Positions 54,860-64,000 are shown, counted from the stretch's first letter. The stretch: DNA of 64,000 nucleotides from Litoribacter ruber (GCF_018500185.1 NZ_JAHBGI010000014.1:1-64000); one strand, 5' to 3'. Made by a program: numbers and translations. The notes: generated by a model not told the origin, from the letters alone.

Positions 54860-57337
54860 ATGGCTACGAATACCTATAAGACTAATACTTTTAAGAAAAA
54901 GGACAGCAATAAGTCCGCTTCGAAGAAGAAGACCAAGTTCAATTTTTCACTTAAGTTTATTAAGGACCAAAAACTGGCGCTATCCCTTGGGGTGGTGTTC
55001 ATGATGGTGGCGTTGTTTCTGTTGTTTGCCTTTTTGGGCTATATTTTCAGCGGGCAGGCCGACCAGAGCGTGGTGCTTTCTGAGGACATGGCATCTAGGG
55101 AAAATGCCGCCGAGGCCAGAAACTGGCTGGGCTTCACAGGCGCGATGGTGTCCCATTACATGATATTCAGGTGGTTTGGCTTGGCTGCATTTCTGTTGCC
55201 CCCCTACCTGTTTCTTTTGGGCTTCAAGCTTTCTTTCAAGAAATCCCTGATGAGCCTTTCGAGCTACAGCACATTTGCCCTGTTTTTCATCTTTTGGCTG
55301 GGTCTTCTGATGGGTTATGTGGTCCATTTGGCCGATAATTATTCCTATTTGGGTTTCTTGAGCGGAGGGTTCGGTTATGAGCTGGCCAAGTTTGCCGATG
55401 ATTTTCTGGGCTGGGGCACCTTTATCCTGATTTTCGGATCGCTGCTGATCTTTGTGATCTTTTACTTTAATATCACCGCATTCAATGCCTCTTCTGCTGA
55501 AGGCGAGGAGGTAATTCCAGCCAAAGAACCAGCTCCTATTAAGTCATTGTCGAGAGAGGAAGAGGTAATTGAGGATGAAGAGGAAGTGATGGATAAGCTG
55601 ATCAAGGAAAGTCTGGAAGAGGAAAATGACGCTATCGATGATGGGAGCAGCTGGACGGTAAAGGACGAAAACAAGCCCAAGCCAACCAAGCCTACTTCCG
55701 AGCCCGCCTTCAATATTGAGGACACCTTGGGAGCAGTAGAGGACGAGCCAGTCGAAGAAAAGGAGGAAGAGAAGAAGTTCAGCGTTGAAAAACCCGTAGA
55801 GGAAAAAACTGAGGAAGAGGTTCAAAACCTGGATCCCTATGATCCGACCCTGGACCTGCCTCGTTATCAATACCCAACCCTGGACTTGCTCAATGAATAT
55901 GATTTGCAGAAGGTGACGGTAACCCGTCAGGAGCTTGAGGAAAACAAAAACAAGATCGTAGAGACGCTGGTCAACTTTAAGATCGGAATTCAGGAGATCA
56001 AGGCCACCATTGGCCCAACTGTTACCTTGTATGAAATCGTGCCGGACAAGGGCGTTAAAATATCCAAAATCAAGAACCTGGAGGATGACATTGCGTTGAG
56101 TTTAGCAGCACTGGGTATCAGGATCATTGCCCCTATTCCGGGCAAGGGCACCATTGGTATCGAGGTTCCCAACAAGAACAGGGAGCTCGTGCCGGCACGT
56201 GCGGTTCTAGGTACCGAGAAGTTCATGAAAAGCGACAAGGAGCTGCCTGTAGCCTTGGGCAAAACCATTTCCAACGAAGTGTTTGTCATGGACTTGGCCA
56301 AAATGCCCCACTTGCTGATGGCAGGAGCCACAGGACAAGGTAAGTCTGTCGGGCTAAATATGATCTTGGCTTCTTTGGTCTACAAAAAGCACCCTTCCCA
56401 GTTGAAGTTTGTGCTGGTGGATCCCAAGAAGGTGGAATTGACGCTATTCAATAAAATAGAAAGGCATTTCCTGGCCAAGCTACCGGATGCGGAAGAGGCT
56501 ATTATTACAGATACAAAGAAAGTAATCTACACGCTGAACTCTCTTTGTATCGAAATGGACAACCGCTATGATCTGCTAAAAGATGCAGGTTGCAGAAACT
56601 TGAAAGAATACAACGGGAAGTTTGTAGCAAGAAAGCTGAATCCTGATAAGGGCCATCGCTACATGCCTTATATTGTCTTGGTGATCGATGAGTTGGCAGA
56701 CTTGATGATGACGGCGGGCAAGGAAGTAGAAGCTCCAATAGCCCGACTTGCGCAACTTGCCAGGGCCATTGGTATCCACTTGGTGGTTGCCACCCAGAGG
56801 CCATCGGTAAACGTGATCACGGGTATTATCAAGGCCAATTTCCCGGCGAGACTATCTTTCAGGGTGACCTCCAAGATTGACAGTAGGACCATCTTGGATG
56901 CTGGCGGGGCAGAACAGTTGATTGGTATGGGTGACATGCTGCTTTCGGTTGGATCTGAAGTGACCAGAATCCAGTGTGCCTTCCTTGATACTCCGGAAGT
57001 AGACGCTGTCTGCGACTGGATCGGGGAGCAAAACGGGTATAGCGATGCTTATCTCCTTCCTGAGTTTGTAGGAGAAGATGGAGAAAGCAGTGTTGGAGAT
57101 GTGGATTTGGCAGACCGTGATCCGATGTTTGATGACGCGGCTAGACTGATCGTGCTTCACCAGCAGGGAAGTACCTCCTTGATCCAAAGGAAGCTTAAAT
57201 TAGGCTATAACAGAGCCGGCAGAATAGTAGATCAACTTGAAGCAGCGGGCATAGTGGGGCCATTTGAAGGCAGTAAAGCGAGAGAAGTACTGATTCACGA
57301 CGAACAAAGTTTGGAACAGTTGTTGAACAGTTTATAA
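54860..57337 (+). CDS. ftsK: DNA translocase FtsK
   Basis: An 825-aa hexameric DNA motor for chromosome segregation at division. It has a basic N-terminus, four membrane helices (about residues 38-200), a Glu-rich linker (about 220-320), then the RecA-like motor: Walker A GATGQGKSVGLN, Walker B LVIDELADLMM. The C-terminal gamma winged helix is ARLIVLHQQGSTSLIQRKLK, RAGRIVDQLEAAGI. It cooperates with XerC/D; the xerD gene is 1.6 kb upstream. Confidence 0.96.
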   Translation: MATNTYKTNTFKKKDSNKSASKKKTKFNFSLKFIKDQKLALSLGVVFMMVALFLLFAFLGYIFSGQADQSVVLSEDMASRENAAEARNWLGFTGAMVSHYMIFRWFGLAAFLLPPYLFLLGFKLSFKKSLMSLSSYSTFALFFIFWLGLLMGYVVHLADNYSYLGFLSGGFGYELAKFADDFLGWGTFILIFGSLLIFVIFYFNITAFNASSAEGEEVIPAKEPAPIKSLSREEEVIEDEEEVMDKLIKESLEEENDAIDDGSSWTVKDENKPKPTKPTSEPAFNIEDTLGAVEDEPVEEKEEEKKFSVEKPVEEKTEEEVQNLDPYDPTLDLPRYQYPTLDLLNEYDLQKVTVTRQELEENKNKIVETLVNFKIGIQEIKATIGPTVTLYEIVPDKGVKISKIKNLEDDIALSLAALGIRIIAPIPGKGTIGIEVPNKNRELVPARAVLGTEKFMKSDKELPVALGKTISNEVFVMDLAKMPHLLMAGATGQGKSVGLNMILASLVYKKHPSQLKFVLVDPKKVELTLFNKIERHFLAKLPDAEEAIITDTKKVIYTLNSLCIEMDNRYDLLKDAGCRNLKEYNGKFVARKLNPDKGHRYMPYIVLVIDELADLMMTAGKEVEAPIARLAQLARAIGIHLVVATQRPSVNVITGIIKANFPARLSFRVTSKIDSRTILDAGGAEQLIGMGDMLLSVGSEVTRIQCAFLDTPEVDAVCDWIGEQNGYSDAYLLPEFVGEDGESSVGDVDLADRDPMFDDAARLIVLHQQGSTSLIQRKLKLGYNRAGRIVDQLEAAGIVGPFEGSKAREVLIHDEQSLEQLLNSL

Positions 57338-57353
57338 ATAAAAAATATTATCC

Positions 57354-58007
57354 ATGCGAAAGTTTAATTTCTTAACATTTGTTTTATTTGCCGGGATTTT
57401 CTTTGGGGCTATTGCCCAAAAGGACCAACAAGCCAAAAATTTGTTGGATGCGGTGAGTAAGCGCTATCAAAACATGAATGGCATGGAGGGTAAATTTGAA
57501 TATACTTTCACCCATGATCAGGATGATATAGATCAAACCAATTCAGGCAAGGTTTCCTTGAAGGGCAACATGTACCGCCTAACGCTCCCCAATCAGGAGA
57601 TTTGGAATGACGGAAAAACCTCTTGGACACTGATCAAGTCGGATGGCTTCCAGGAAGTGACCATAAGCGAGGTGGATGAGGATATCGATGAATTGACTCC
57701 TTCCAATGTTTATAACCTTTACAAAAAAGGATATAATTACAAATTGAAAGATGAGAAAAAACTGAATGGCAAGAGTGTGCAGGAGGTTGAACTGACGGCT
57801 GAAAACAAGAATAACCAGTTTCAGAGAATTATTCTTTATATAGATAAGGGCAACAACAACATCCAAGGCTGGAAAATGTGGGACAACTCTGGTGGGGTTT
57901 TGGATTACCAGTTTAAGGACCTAAAAACAGATGCCAATCTTCCGGACAGTCACTTTGTGTTCCACAAAGGAGAGCATCCTGGAGTGGAGATAATAGATTT
58001 GAGGTGA
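57354..58007 (+). CDS. lolA: LolA-like outer-membrane lipoprotein carrier
   Basis: A 217-aa periplasmic protein with a Sec signal (to AIAQ). The LolA fold is visible: LLDAVSKRYQNMNGMEGKF, SGKVSLKGNMYRLTLPNQEI, WNDGKTSWTLI and a C-terminal strand block. It ferries lipoproteins from the inner to the outer membrane. It lies 16 nt after ftsK; ftsK-lolA order is conserved in many bacteria. Confidence 0.9.
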   Translation: MRKFNFLTFVLFAGIFFGAIAQKDQQAKNLLDAVSKRYQNMNGMEGKFEYTFTHDQDDIDQTNSGKVSLKGNMYRLTLPNQEIWNDGKTSWTLIKSDGFQEVTISEVDEDIDELTPSNVYNLYKKGYNYKLKDEKKLNGKSVQEVELTAENKNNQFQRIILYIDKGNNNIQGWKMWDNSGGVLDYQFKDLKTDANLPDSHFVFHKGEHPGVEIIDLR

Positions 58008-58243
58008 AGACCGGAGACGGAATAAGTAAAAAAATTGGCCACAAAGGACTCAAAGTTTAAAAGAAGTAGCACGAAGCTTCTTCGCGGAAAGAAGAGGACA
58101 CTAAATTTTATTGGAGTTTCACAGAGTTTAGCACAGCCTGTCCCGAGCAGCAAAGCGAATCGGGAGAGTTTCACGGAGTTCTCTTCATCGCGGAGAAATA
58201 TTGAATAGCTTTTAAAAGAGATTTTATCATTACTGGAAATGAC
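58008..58243. repeat. Intergenic word repeats after lolA
   Basis: CACAAAGGACTCAAAG, CACGAAGCTTCTTCGCGG and CACAGAGTTTAGCACAG words fill 58020-58200 (same classes as 25338 and 52154). No gene is seen between 58008 and 58367. Confidence 0.8.
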
Positions 58244-58273
58244 AAGCCCCTCGAAAGAGTGGGCTTTTTTTTA
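58244..58273 (+). terminator. Terminator hairpin before the OM protein gene
   Basis: AAGCCCCTC-GAAAG-AGTGGGCTT stem followed by TTTTTTTT. It lies 236 nt past the lolA stop, beyond the word repeats, so it probably ends the ftsK-lolA transcript. Confidence 0.75.
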
Positions 58274-58367
58274 TTTAAAACAGGCTTAAACACCCAGCAA
58301 TTCTAGTTCACAAGGAAAAAATTATTAGTTTAGACAAATCAATCTGTTTAACTAATCTCATTTTCTT

Positions 58368-58937
58368 ATGAAACTAAAATTTTTATTCATTCTTGTAGGT
58401 ATTTCATTTTCCCTTCAAACAAAATCTTATTCCCAAACCCTCCTCTCTCCAGTCGCTAAAATTGAAGTGGGTGTGCATGGTTTGGGTATTGGTTATGAGC
58501 TTCCTCTGAACAATGCGTGGGTGAGTGAATTCAATCTGCACGCTGGGGGCGGCTTCAATCTTAACACCTCCAATGAGGTTTCCTTTCATTATCAAGAATT
58601 CCCGTCCATTCATTTGGCTACAGGAATCAGGAGGTATTATAACCTGAATAGGGCTAGGAATTTTTCTGCAAACAATGCCGGAAATTTCTTTGGGGCCCAA
58701 TTAAAATACGTGAGCAGTGGCTTAATTCAGCGGTCGGGAGACTTTGACATTGCCCCCTCCCACCCTGCTATAAACGATGTGGTAATAGCGGAAATTCACT
58801 GGGGCATCCAGCGAAATTTATCTGAAAGGCTATTTTATACTGTCAAGATTGGAGTAGGCTATTTAAATGATTTCCACGCTGGCTCAGGCACCATTTTGCC
58901 TACTGGAGGGGCGAAGCTGGCCTATAGAATATGGTAA
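58368..58937 (+). CDS. Exported protein, probably outer-membrane beta barrel
   Basis: A 189-aa protein with a Sec signal (to YSQ). The mature part alternates polar/hydrophobic strands (KIEVGVHGLGIGYELPLNNA, EFNLHAGGGFNLNTSNEVSF, FAKIGVGYLNDFHAGSG-type end). No specific family is recognised. It is probably a small outer-membrane barrel, standing alone. Confidence 0.55.
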   Translation: MKLKFLFILVGISFSLQTKSYSQTLLSPVAKIEVGVHGLGIGYELPLNNAWVSEFNLHAGGGFNLNTSNEVSFHYQEFPSIHLATGIRRYYNLNRARNFSANNAGNFFGAQLKYVSSGLIQRSGDFDIAPSHPAINDVVIAEIHWGIQRNLSERLFYTVKIGVGYLNDFHAGSGTILPTGGAKLAYRIW

Positions 58938-59060
58938 CTCGTAAAAGCCTTGCCTAAGGTAAAGGAGACTCAAACCTGTCAAGTATCACAGACTTGCACC
59001 CTGATTTCCAACCCAATACTGGTATTTTTTTTGTAAATTGATACATTAATAAAATTCAGG

Positions 59061-59366
59061 ATGCCAAAAATTTTTGAATACTTAGGGATTTTGCTTTTTT
59101 TCTACTCCAATGAGCATGAGCCAATTCATGTCCATGCTAAAAAAGGAGGATATGAGAGTAAAGCAGAGTTCTATATATTGAATGGGGAAATTAAAGAGAT
59201 AAAAATTACAAATATTTAAGGAGTCAAACCGCTCAAGGGAAAAGATTTGAAAGATTTCAAAATTTTCCTGGAAAAATACTCCTATGAAATAGTTGATAAA
59301 TGGGTTAGCTATTTCGTATATCATAAGGAAATTGAATTTGAGAAAATAACAAAGCGTATATCATGA
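59061..59366 (+). pseudogene. DUF4160 gene with an internal stop
   Basis: The frame begins MPKIFEYLGILLFFYSNEHE with the family signature HEPIHVHAKKGGYESKAEF. It runs for 52 codons to TAA (59217-59219), then continues in frame as GVKPLKGKDLKDFKIFLEKY ... VDKWVSYFVYHKEIEF to TGA. Both halves look like an intact DUF4160 protein (toxin-antitoxin-like, usually with DUF2442), so a single change such as AAA to TAA broke it. It overlaps the DUF2442 gene by 4 nt. Confidence 0.75.
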
Positions 59367-59653
59367 AGATCTCTGTTGATTATATAAATGAAGTACAAAG
59401 CCAAGAGCAATTGAAAATCTCTTCAGCCAAATATTTAGCAGATTATGTGATTAGATTAAAGTTTAATAACGGGGCTGAAAAACTAGTTGACTTTAAGGCG
59501 TTTTTGTGTAAATCAACCCATCCATCCATAAAGAAATATTTAAATGAAAAAGAATTCTCAGCCTTTGATATCGTAGACGGCAATCTCAATTGGAACGATC
59601 ATGATCTTATTTTTCCAATTTGGGACCTTTACAATGAAAAAATATATGGTTGA
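59363..59653 (+). CDS. DUF2442 protein, partner of the broken DUF4160 gene
   Basis: A 96-aa DUF2442 protein: ISSAKYLADYVIRLKFNNGA, LVDFKAFL, then FSAFDIVDGNLNWNDHDLIF, PIWDLYNE. DUF4160 and DUF2442 genes form a common pair proposed to be toxin-antitoxin-like; which is the toxin is not settled. This member is intact while its partner has a stop codon. ATGA coupling with the upstream frame is preserved. Confidence 0.85.
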   Translation: MKISVDYINEVQSQEQLKISSAKYLADYVIRLKFNNGAEKLVDFKAFLCKSTHPSIKKYLNEKEFSAFDIVDGNLNWNDHDLIFPIWDLYNEKIYG

Positions 59654-59769
59654 TTAACCATCAAACACTTTTTACTAGTGGGTAGTAGCAATCTTCCTCC
59701 GCAGGATTTGGCCAGGCAAAACTGGAGAGTATGGCAAATTTTTCTAATTTTGCCTCAAACCCCAGCATC

Positions 59770-60588
59770 ATGAACAAGGCCGACCTTATTGCACAGATCA
59801 AACAAAAATCCTCTTTCCTTTGTGTAGGACTAGATACGGATTTGGAGAAAATCCCAGCACATCTTTTAGAACTAGAAGACCCTATTTTTGAATTCAACAA
59901 GGCTATAATAGATGCCACGGCTGAGTTTGCGGTTGCCTACAAGCCAAACATCGCATTCTATGAGGCCTTGGGGCCAAAGGGGTGGGCAAGCCTGAAAAAA
60001 ACCCTTGATTATATCCCAAAGGAAATATTCACGATTGCTGATGCAAAAAGGGGAGACATCGGAAACACCTCCAAACTTTACGCAAAAGCATTTTTTGAGC
60101 AAATAGACTTTGACTCCATCACCGTGGCTCCCTATATGGGGAGGGACAGCGTGGAGCCTTTTCTGGAATTTGAGGACAAGTGGGTAATCTTATTGGCTTT
60201 GACATCCAATGTAGGCAGCCAGGATTTTCAATTGCTAACTGACAAGAACGAGACGCCACTGTTTAAAAATGTGCTGAGAACAAGCCAAAACTGGGGCAAT
60301 GAGGACAACCTCATGTACGTAGTGGGCGCAACGCGCGGCGAAAAGATCGGGGAAGTGAGAAAAGAAGTGCCAGACCATTTTTTCCTGGTTCCAGGTGTAG
60401 GAGCGCAAGGCGGAAGTCTTGAGGAAGTGGCAGAATATGGCATGACGAAGGACTGCGGGCTATTGGTAAACAGTTCAAGGGGAATAATATATGCCTCCAA
60501 TGGAAAAGATTTTGCCGAAAAGGCACAGAAGGCGGCTCGATCCCTTCAAAAAGAGATGGCGGCTTTGATAGAAAAATATATGGGATAA
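59770..60588 (+). CDS. pyrF: Orotidine 5'-phosphate decarboxylase
   Basis: 272 aa from the ATG at 59770 ([20 protein letters not shown]). This fits the longer type 2 OMP decarboxylase; an upstream in-frame start at 59731 adds 13 residues and is less likely. The catalytic Asp-Lys-Asp motif is [14 protein letters not shown], and PGVGAQGG is the phosphate loop. It makes UMP, the last step of de novo pyrimidine synthesis; pyrD is 5 kb upstream. Confidence 0.95.
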   Translation: MNKADLIAQIKQKSSFLCVGLDTDLEKIPAHLLELEDPIFEFNKAIIDATAEFAVAYKPNIAFYEALGPKGWASLKKTLDYIPKEIFTIADAKRGDIGNTSKLYAKAFFEQIDFDSITVAPYMGRDSVEPFLEFEDKWVILLALTSNVGSQDFQLLTDKNETPLFKNVLRTSQNWGNEDNLMYVVGATRGEKIGEVRKEVPDHFFLVPGVGAQGGSLEEVAEYGMTKDCGLLVNSSRGIIYASNGKDFAEKAQKAARSLQKEMAALIEKYMG

Positions 60589-60674
60589 GCCCTTCCATTC
60601 TTTATTTTTTAAACTTATCTTTATAAAGGTTTCAATACCAGATTTTTAGACCAAACCTTTATACTTTTTCTTAT

Positions 60675-61979
60675 ATGGTTTTTCAAGAAAACTTCCTCCA
60701 ATTGGTATGGAAATACCAATACTTTGACAAAAATGACTTAAGAAGCACTTTGGGCATTCCTTTATCCATCAAAAAGATAGGGTTTCACAACTTCCATGAA
60801 GGCCCGGATTTCCTTGAGGCTCAGGTCGACATCGGAAAGCTAACCTATTATGGCCATATTGAAATCCACTTAAAGTCCTCAGACTGGCTGGCCCACGAAC
60901 ATCAAACAGATGGGCGCTACGAAAGCGTGATACTCCACGTGGTCTATGAACACGACAAGGAAATAAAACACCCCGATGGCACCCCTATCCCCACATTGGA
61001 GCTAAAAGGAAAGATCTTTCTGGATGTTTTGAGAAATTATGAAAGATTGATCTCGGGGCAGCAAAATATCCTTTGTAGCGAAACGCTGGGGGAGGTTTCT
61101 GACATCCTGAAATTTAGCATGCTGGAAAAGGCCCTGGTAGAGAGATTTCTGGAAAAAAGCCTTACGGTAAAAAAACTTCTGGAGGAAAATATGGGCGACT
61201 GGGAAGAAACCACCTATCAATGGCTGTTTCATTGTTTTGGGTTTAAAACCAACAGCCAGGCCATGCTTCTTTTGGCCAAAAGCCTACCTTATAAACTGAT
61301 CAAGAAACACGCTAACCACCCTGGGATTGTGGAAGCATTGCTATTGGGGCAGGCTGGACTTTTGGAAAACAATCAGCCCGATGAGTATACTTTGTTTCTT
61401 AAAAGGGAATTTGAATTTCACCAGAAAAAATACCAGCTCCCCCAATCCCTCTTCCATACCGATTGGAAATTTATGGGAATTCGGCCGGGCAATTTTCCCA
61501 GCGTAAGAATCGTGCAGCTCGCCCACATCTTATGCAAAAGCCCCAACCTACTTTCCACGATCCTCACGGCTGCCAACACCATGGAGTCTATGAAAGGGAT
61601 TTTTCTAAAGGAGGTGCCCATGTACTGGACCCACCACTATGCACCTTCCAAGACCACCCAGCGTAAGCTCGGCAAAGCCCTCAGTGCCCAAACCTTGCAT
61701 CTATTGGCCATCAATTTTGTGGTGCCGCTTTGGTTTGCCTATGGGCAATACATAGACGATCAGACGTGGCAGGACAAGTGTTTTGATTTTTTGCAGGCCC
61801 TGCAGGCTGAGGATAATTTTATCATTAAGAGATTTAGGGACATCAACTGGGCAGCCAGCACGGCATTTGACACCCAAGGGATGATTGGGCTGCACAACAA
61901 CTACTGCATCCAAAAGAAATGCCTGGACTGCAAAATTGGCCAAAACGTTCTTCGCCCAAACATGAAACAGTTGACCTAG
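60675..61979 (+). CDS. DUF2851 family protein
   Basis: A 434-aa Bacteroidota protein. It starts FLQLVWKYQYFDKNDLRST, with HNFHEGPDFLEAQVDIGKLT, YYGHIEIHLKSSDWLAHEHQ and YESVILHVVYEHDKEI. The C-terminal cysteine cluster NNYCIQKKCLDCKIG may bind metal. The N-terminal half resembles a restriction-endonuclease-like fold by motif spacing (Glu-x-His / Asp), but that is a guess. Function unknown, intact. Confidence 0.88.
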   Translation: MVFQENFLQLVWKYQYFDKNDLRSTLGIPLSIKKIGFHNFHEGPDFLEAQVDIGKLTYYGHIEIHLKSSDWLAHEHQTDGRYESVILHVVYEHDKEIKHPDGTPIPTLELKGKIFLDVLRNYERLISGQQNILCSETLGEVSDILKFSMLEKALVERFLEKSLTVKKLLEENMGDWEETTYQWLFHCFGFKTNSQAMLLLAKSLPYKLIKKHANHPGIVEALLLGQAGLLENNQPDEYTLFLKREFEFHQKKYQLPQSLFHTDWKFMGIRPGNFPSVRIVQLAHILCKSPNLLSTILTAANTMESMKGIFLKEVPMYWTHHYAPSKTTQRKLGKALSAQTLHLLAINFVVPLWFAYGQYIDDQTWQDKCFDFLQALQAEDNFIIKRFRDINWAASTAFDTQGMIGLHNNYCIQKKCLDCKIGQNVLRPNMKQLT

Positions 61980-62052
61980 GACATCCATAACCATAAGGTT
62001 TTTTGGTTGTACAGGCATTTTGCCGTAATTTTGTGGCCAAATAAAAGACATT

Positions 62053-62694
62053 ATGGAAAAACCAGTAATTATATTCGGAGCCAAGGGCATAGCCAGGCCA
62101 GCATTGGAGATTTTCAACAGCAATGAAGTGGTCGTGTACGGTTTCTTGGATGAGGATGAGAAATTACATGGTACTGAAATCAACGTGATTCCTGTTCTGG
62201 GAAATCCTGAGGATGACGGGTTCCTGAAATTGATCGGGCAGAAGTGTGAGGCATTTGTAGCTATTGATGACACCAAGTACAGGAAGTTTTTGGTAAAAAT
62301 GCTAAACGAGCGACGCAAAACACAACCTGTCAACGCCATTCATAAATCTGCCTACATTTCCACGGATGCCGAAATCGGCCATGGTAACTTTATCAATGCA
62401 AAAGTGAACATAGGCACAGCCGCCAAAATAGGTTCGCATGGCATATTCCATACCGGAGCTACCATCGACCATCAAGCAGAAATCGGTGACTTTGTGCAGG
62501 TGGGCGCATCAGCAGTGATTAATTCGGGAGCTAAAATCGGTGAAGGAGCGTTCATTGGTTCTGGTGCCGTTATTATTTCAGGGATTACCGTAGGGAAAAA
62601 CGCACGTATCGGCGCCGGATCCATAGTGATAGCGGATGTGGAAGAAGAAGACACGGTCTTTGGAAACCCTGCCGCCAGTATTTCGAAAAAGTAA
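62053..62694 (+). CDS. NeuD/PglB-like sugar O/N-acyltransferase
   Basis: A 213-aa acetyltransferase. An N-terminal Rossmann-like domain (VIIFGAKGIARPALEIF) is followed by left-handed beta-helix hexapeptides (GHGNFINAKVNIGTAAKIGS, GAFIGSGAVIISGITVGKNA) and a C-terminal FGNPAA. The family acetylates nucleotide sugars for polysaccharides or glycoproteins. No polysaccharide cluster is nearby, so the substrate is open. Confidence 0.88.
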   Translation: MEKPVIIFGAKGIARPALEIFNSNEVVVYGFLDEDEKLHGTEINVIPVLGNPEDDGFLKLIGQKCEAFVAIDDTKYRKFLVKMLNERRKTQPVNAIHKSAYISTDAEIGHGNFINAKVNIGTAAKIGSHGIFHTGATIDHQAEIGDFVQVGASAVINSGAKIGEGAFIGSGAVIISGITVGKNARIGAGSIVIADVEEEDTVFGNPAASISKK

Positions 62695-62697
62695 ACA

Positions 62698-62825
62698 CGG
62701 AAGTAGGTAACCACAGAGTCTCAGAGTACACAGAGAAAAAATCTCTCTGTACTCGGTCTCCGGTCCTGCCTCTGCGGAGTCAGGTTTACCTCCCCAAAGG
62801 GATGGCAGGCTCCGGTCTTCAGTCT
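62698..62825. repeat. Intergenic word repeats before trhO
   Basis: 62706-62750 is an inverted run of CACAGAGTCTCAGAG / CTCTCTGTACTC words. 62761-62809 is the reverse complement of the 49-bp element at 53421-53469. Confidence 0.85.
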
Positions 62826-62875
62826 CAAAAACATCAACAATAAAAACACCCTGCTGGAATCAGGGCCAATGTTTT

Positions 62876-63856
62876 ATGGAAAATCAAGATTATCAAATCC
62901 TTTTGTACTACTGCTATGCCCATATAGCAGACCCTGAAGCTTATAGGGAAGAGCACCACCTTTTCTGTGTGGAAAACAACATCCGGGGCAGAATCATCAT
63001 CTCATCGGAAGGCCTCAACGGAACGGTTTCAGGTTTGAAGGAGGACTGCTCAAAATATATGGAGTATGTCACTTCGGACCCTCGCTTTGCCAAAACCGAG
63101 TTTAAGATTGATTCGCATGACAAACATGCCTTCAACAAGATCCACGTGAGAGCCAAGGAGGAAATCGTTCACTCCAGCCTACGCCACATCAACCCAAATG
63201 AGCGGACCGGCAAGCACTTGGAGCCAAAAGAATTCAAGGAGCTGAAAGACCAGGATGACGTGGTAATTCTGGATGTGAGATCAAATTACGAGCATAAGCT
63301 TGGCAAGTTCAAAAATGCCATCACTTTGGATATTGACAATTTCAGGGATTTTCCTGAAAAGGTAAAGGAGCTTGAGCACCTCAAAGGCAAAAAAGTCCTT
63401 ACATACTGTACTGGCGGAATCAAATGTGAAAAAGCCAGCGCCTATCTATTGGAGCAGGGCTTTGAAGACGTATACCAACTTCATGGAGGGATCATCAAAT
63501 ACGGCATGGAGGCCGATGGAGAAGATTTCGAAGGAAAATGCTACGTGTTTGATAACAGGTTAGCCGTGGATGTGAACAAGGTAAATCCAACCGTGCTTTC
63601 CACCTGTTATGTCTGCGAAACCAAGTCCGACAGAATGGTAAACTGTGCCAATCCAACCTGCAATATCCATGTACCTATCTGTGAGGAGTGCGGCTGGAAA
63701 ATGGAGGGAGCCTGCTCTGAAGAGTGTAAGGAGAACCCAGAAAAAAGGCCTTACAACGGTACTGGTTACTATCAGAAAAACACCAACGGCTACAACCCAT
63801 ATAAAGGTTTATACAGAAAGCCCGATAAAGACAAAATAAGATCTCTACATGACTAA
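62876..63856 (+). CDS. trhO: tRNA uridine(34) hydroxylase (rhodanese-like)
   Basis: A 326-aa protein of the YceA/TrhO family, which makes 5-hydroxyuridine at position 34 of tRNAs. N-terminal acylphosphatase-like domain (RIIISSEGLNGTVSG), central rhodanese domain with catalytic Cys in YCTGGIKCEKASAYL, and a C-terminal Cys-rich part (CYVCETKSDRMVNCANPTC, CEECGWKMEGACSEEC). Its 3' end overlaps the following gene by 8 nt. Confidence 0.92.
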   Translation: MENQDYQILLYYCYAHIADPEAYREEHHLFCVENNIRGRIIISSEGLNGTVSGLKEDCSKYMEYVTSDPRFAKTEFKIDSHDKHAFNKIHVRAKEEIVHSSLRHINPNERTGKHLEPKEFKELKDQDDVVILDVRSNYEHKLGKFKNAITLDIDNFRDFPEKVKELEHLKGKKVLTYCTGGIKCEKASAYLLEQGFEDVYQLHGGIIKYGMEADGEDFEGKCYVFDNRLAVDVNKVNPTVLSTCYVCETKSDRMVNCANPTCNIHVPICEECGWKMEGACSEECKENPEKRPYNGTGYYQKNTNGYNPYKGLYRKPDKDKIRSLHD

Positions 63857-64000
63857 TCCCATACCAGCATCGGAACTGATTATCAATCCGGACGGAAGCA
63901 TCTACCATCTTCACCTCAAACCGGAAGACATCGCCCATGACATCATCACAGTGGGAGACCCGGATAGAGTTGAGGCCATTACGCAGCATTTCGACCATGT
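63849..64000 (+). CDS. Nucleoside phosphorylase (5' end only)
   Basis: The frame starts MTNPIPASELIINPDGSIYH and reads into DIITVGDPDRVEAITQHFDH at the window edge. The VGDPDRV motif is the phosphate-binding start of uridine/purine nucleoside phosphorylases (PNP_UDP family). Partial: the remaining four fifths lie beyond the window. It overlaps trhO by 8 nt. Confidence 0.82.
   Translation, partial: MTNPIPASELIINPDGSIYHLHLKPEDIAHDIITVGDPDRVEAITQHFDH

Overview
The window looks like chromosomal DNA of a Bacteroidota bacterium, most likely Cytophagales and close to Cyclobacteriaceae (inference). The reasons are a PorT-type gliding/type IX secretion protein overlapping a menaquinone methyltransferase gene, promoters of the TTTG / TAnnTTTG type, many lipoproteins and Tat-exported enzymes, DUF2851/DUF5606/DUF6588/DUF6266 families, and monomeric isocitrate dehydrogenase. 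No phage, plasmid or transposase gene is visible.

Layout. 1-400: minus-strand tRNA cluster (Lys-TTT, Pro-TGG, Arg-TCT). 0.5-3.5 kb: assorted envelope and hydrolase genes. 3.6-11.9 kb: two divergent operons for a glycoside or sugar oxidation route (MFS permease, two Tat-exported sugar isomerase-like proteins, GMC dehydrogenase with its Tat-carrying small subunit; then a Gfo/Idh/MocA dehydrogenase, a lipoprotein cytochrome c and a DUF1080 lipoprotein). 12.1-14.3 kb: isocitrate dehydrogenase. 14.4-33.9 kb: an accessory-rich stretch, with 100-bp tandem repeat arrays around a broken vapBC pair, a CAP protein, an AAA ATPase, a Uma2 protein, two DUF6266-like genes, a serine hydrolase, DUF433/DUF5615 and Xre/RES toxin-antitoxin pairs, and an XRE-linked pair. 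This stretch is interrupted by a housekeeping block (panB, a phosphoribosyltransferase, rsgA, kdtA). 34-50 kb: core genes (peroxiredoxin with a PerR-like regulator, LMW phosphatase, fructosamine kinase, aspartokinase, fructose-bisphosphatase, engB, ubiE-porT, VanX-like peptidase, ThuA, cytidine deaminase, bestrophin, trmN6, rnhA, marC). 50-64 kb: aminotransferase, aroQ, xerD, pyrD, ftsK, lolA, pyrF, DUF2851, an acetyltransferase, trhO and the start of a nucleoside phosphorylase.

The most striking property is the intergenic DNA. It is built from at least a dozen families of short, word-like repeats that recur between unrelated genes. Four accessory gene units (broken vapBC, Uma2, DUF433/DUF5615, XRE pair) are each bracketed by direct copies of a different repeat family. 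Two repeat copies carry an exact 34-bp piece of the kdtA coding region found nearby. Several small accessory reading frames are otherwise intact but have a single in-frame stop. Together this suggests gain, spread and decay of small cassettes by recombination between intergenic repeats, although no recombinase for it is encoded here.
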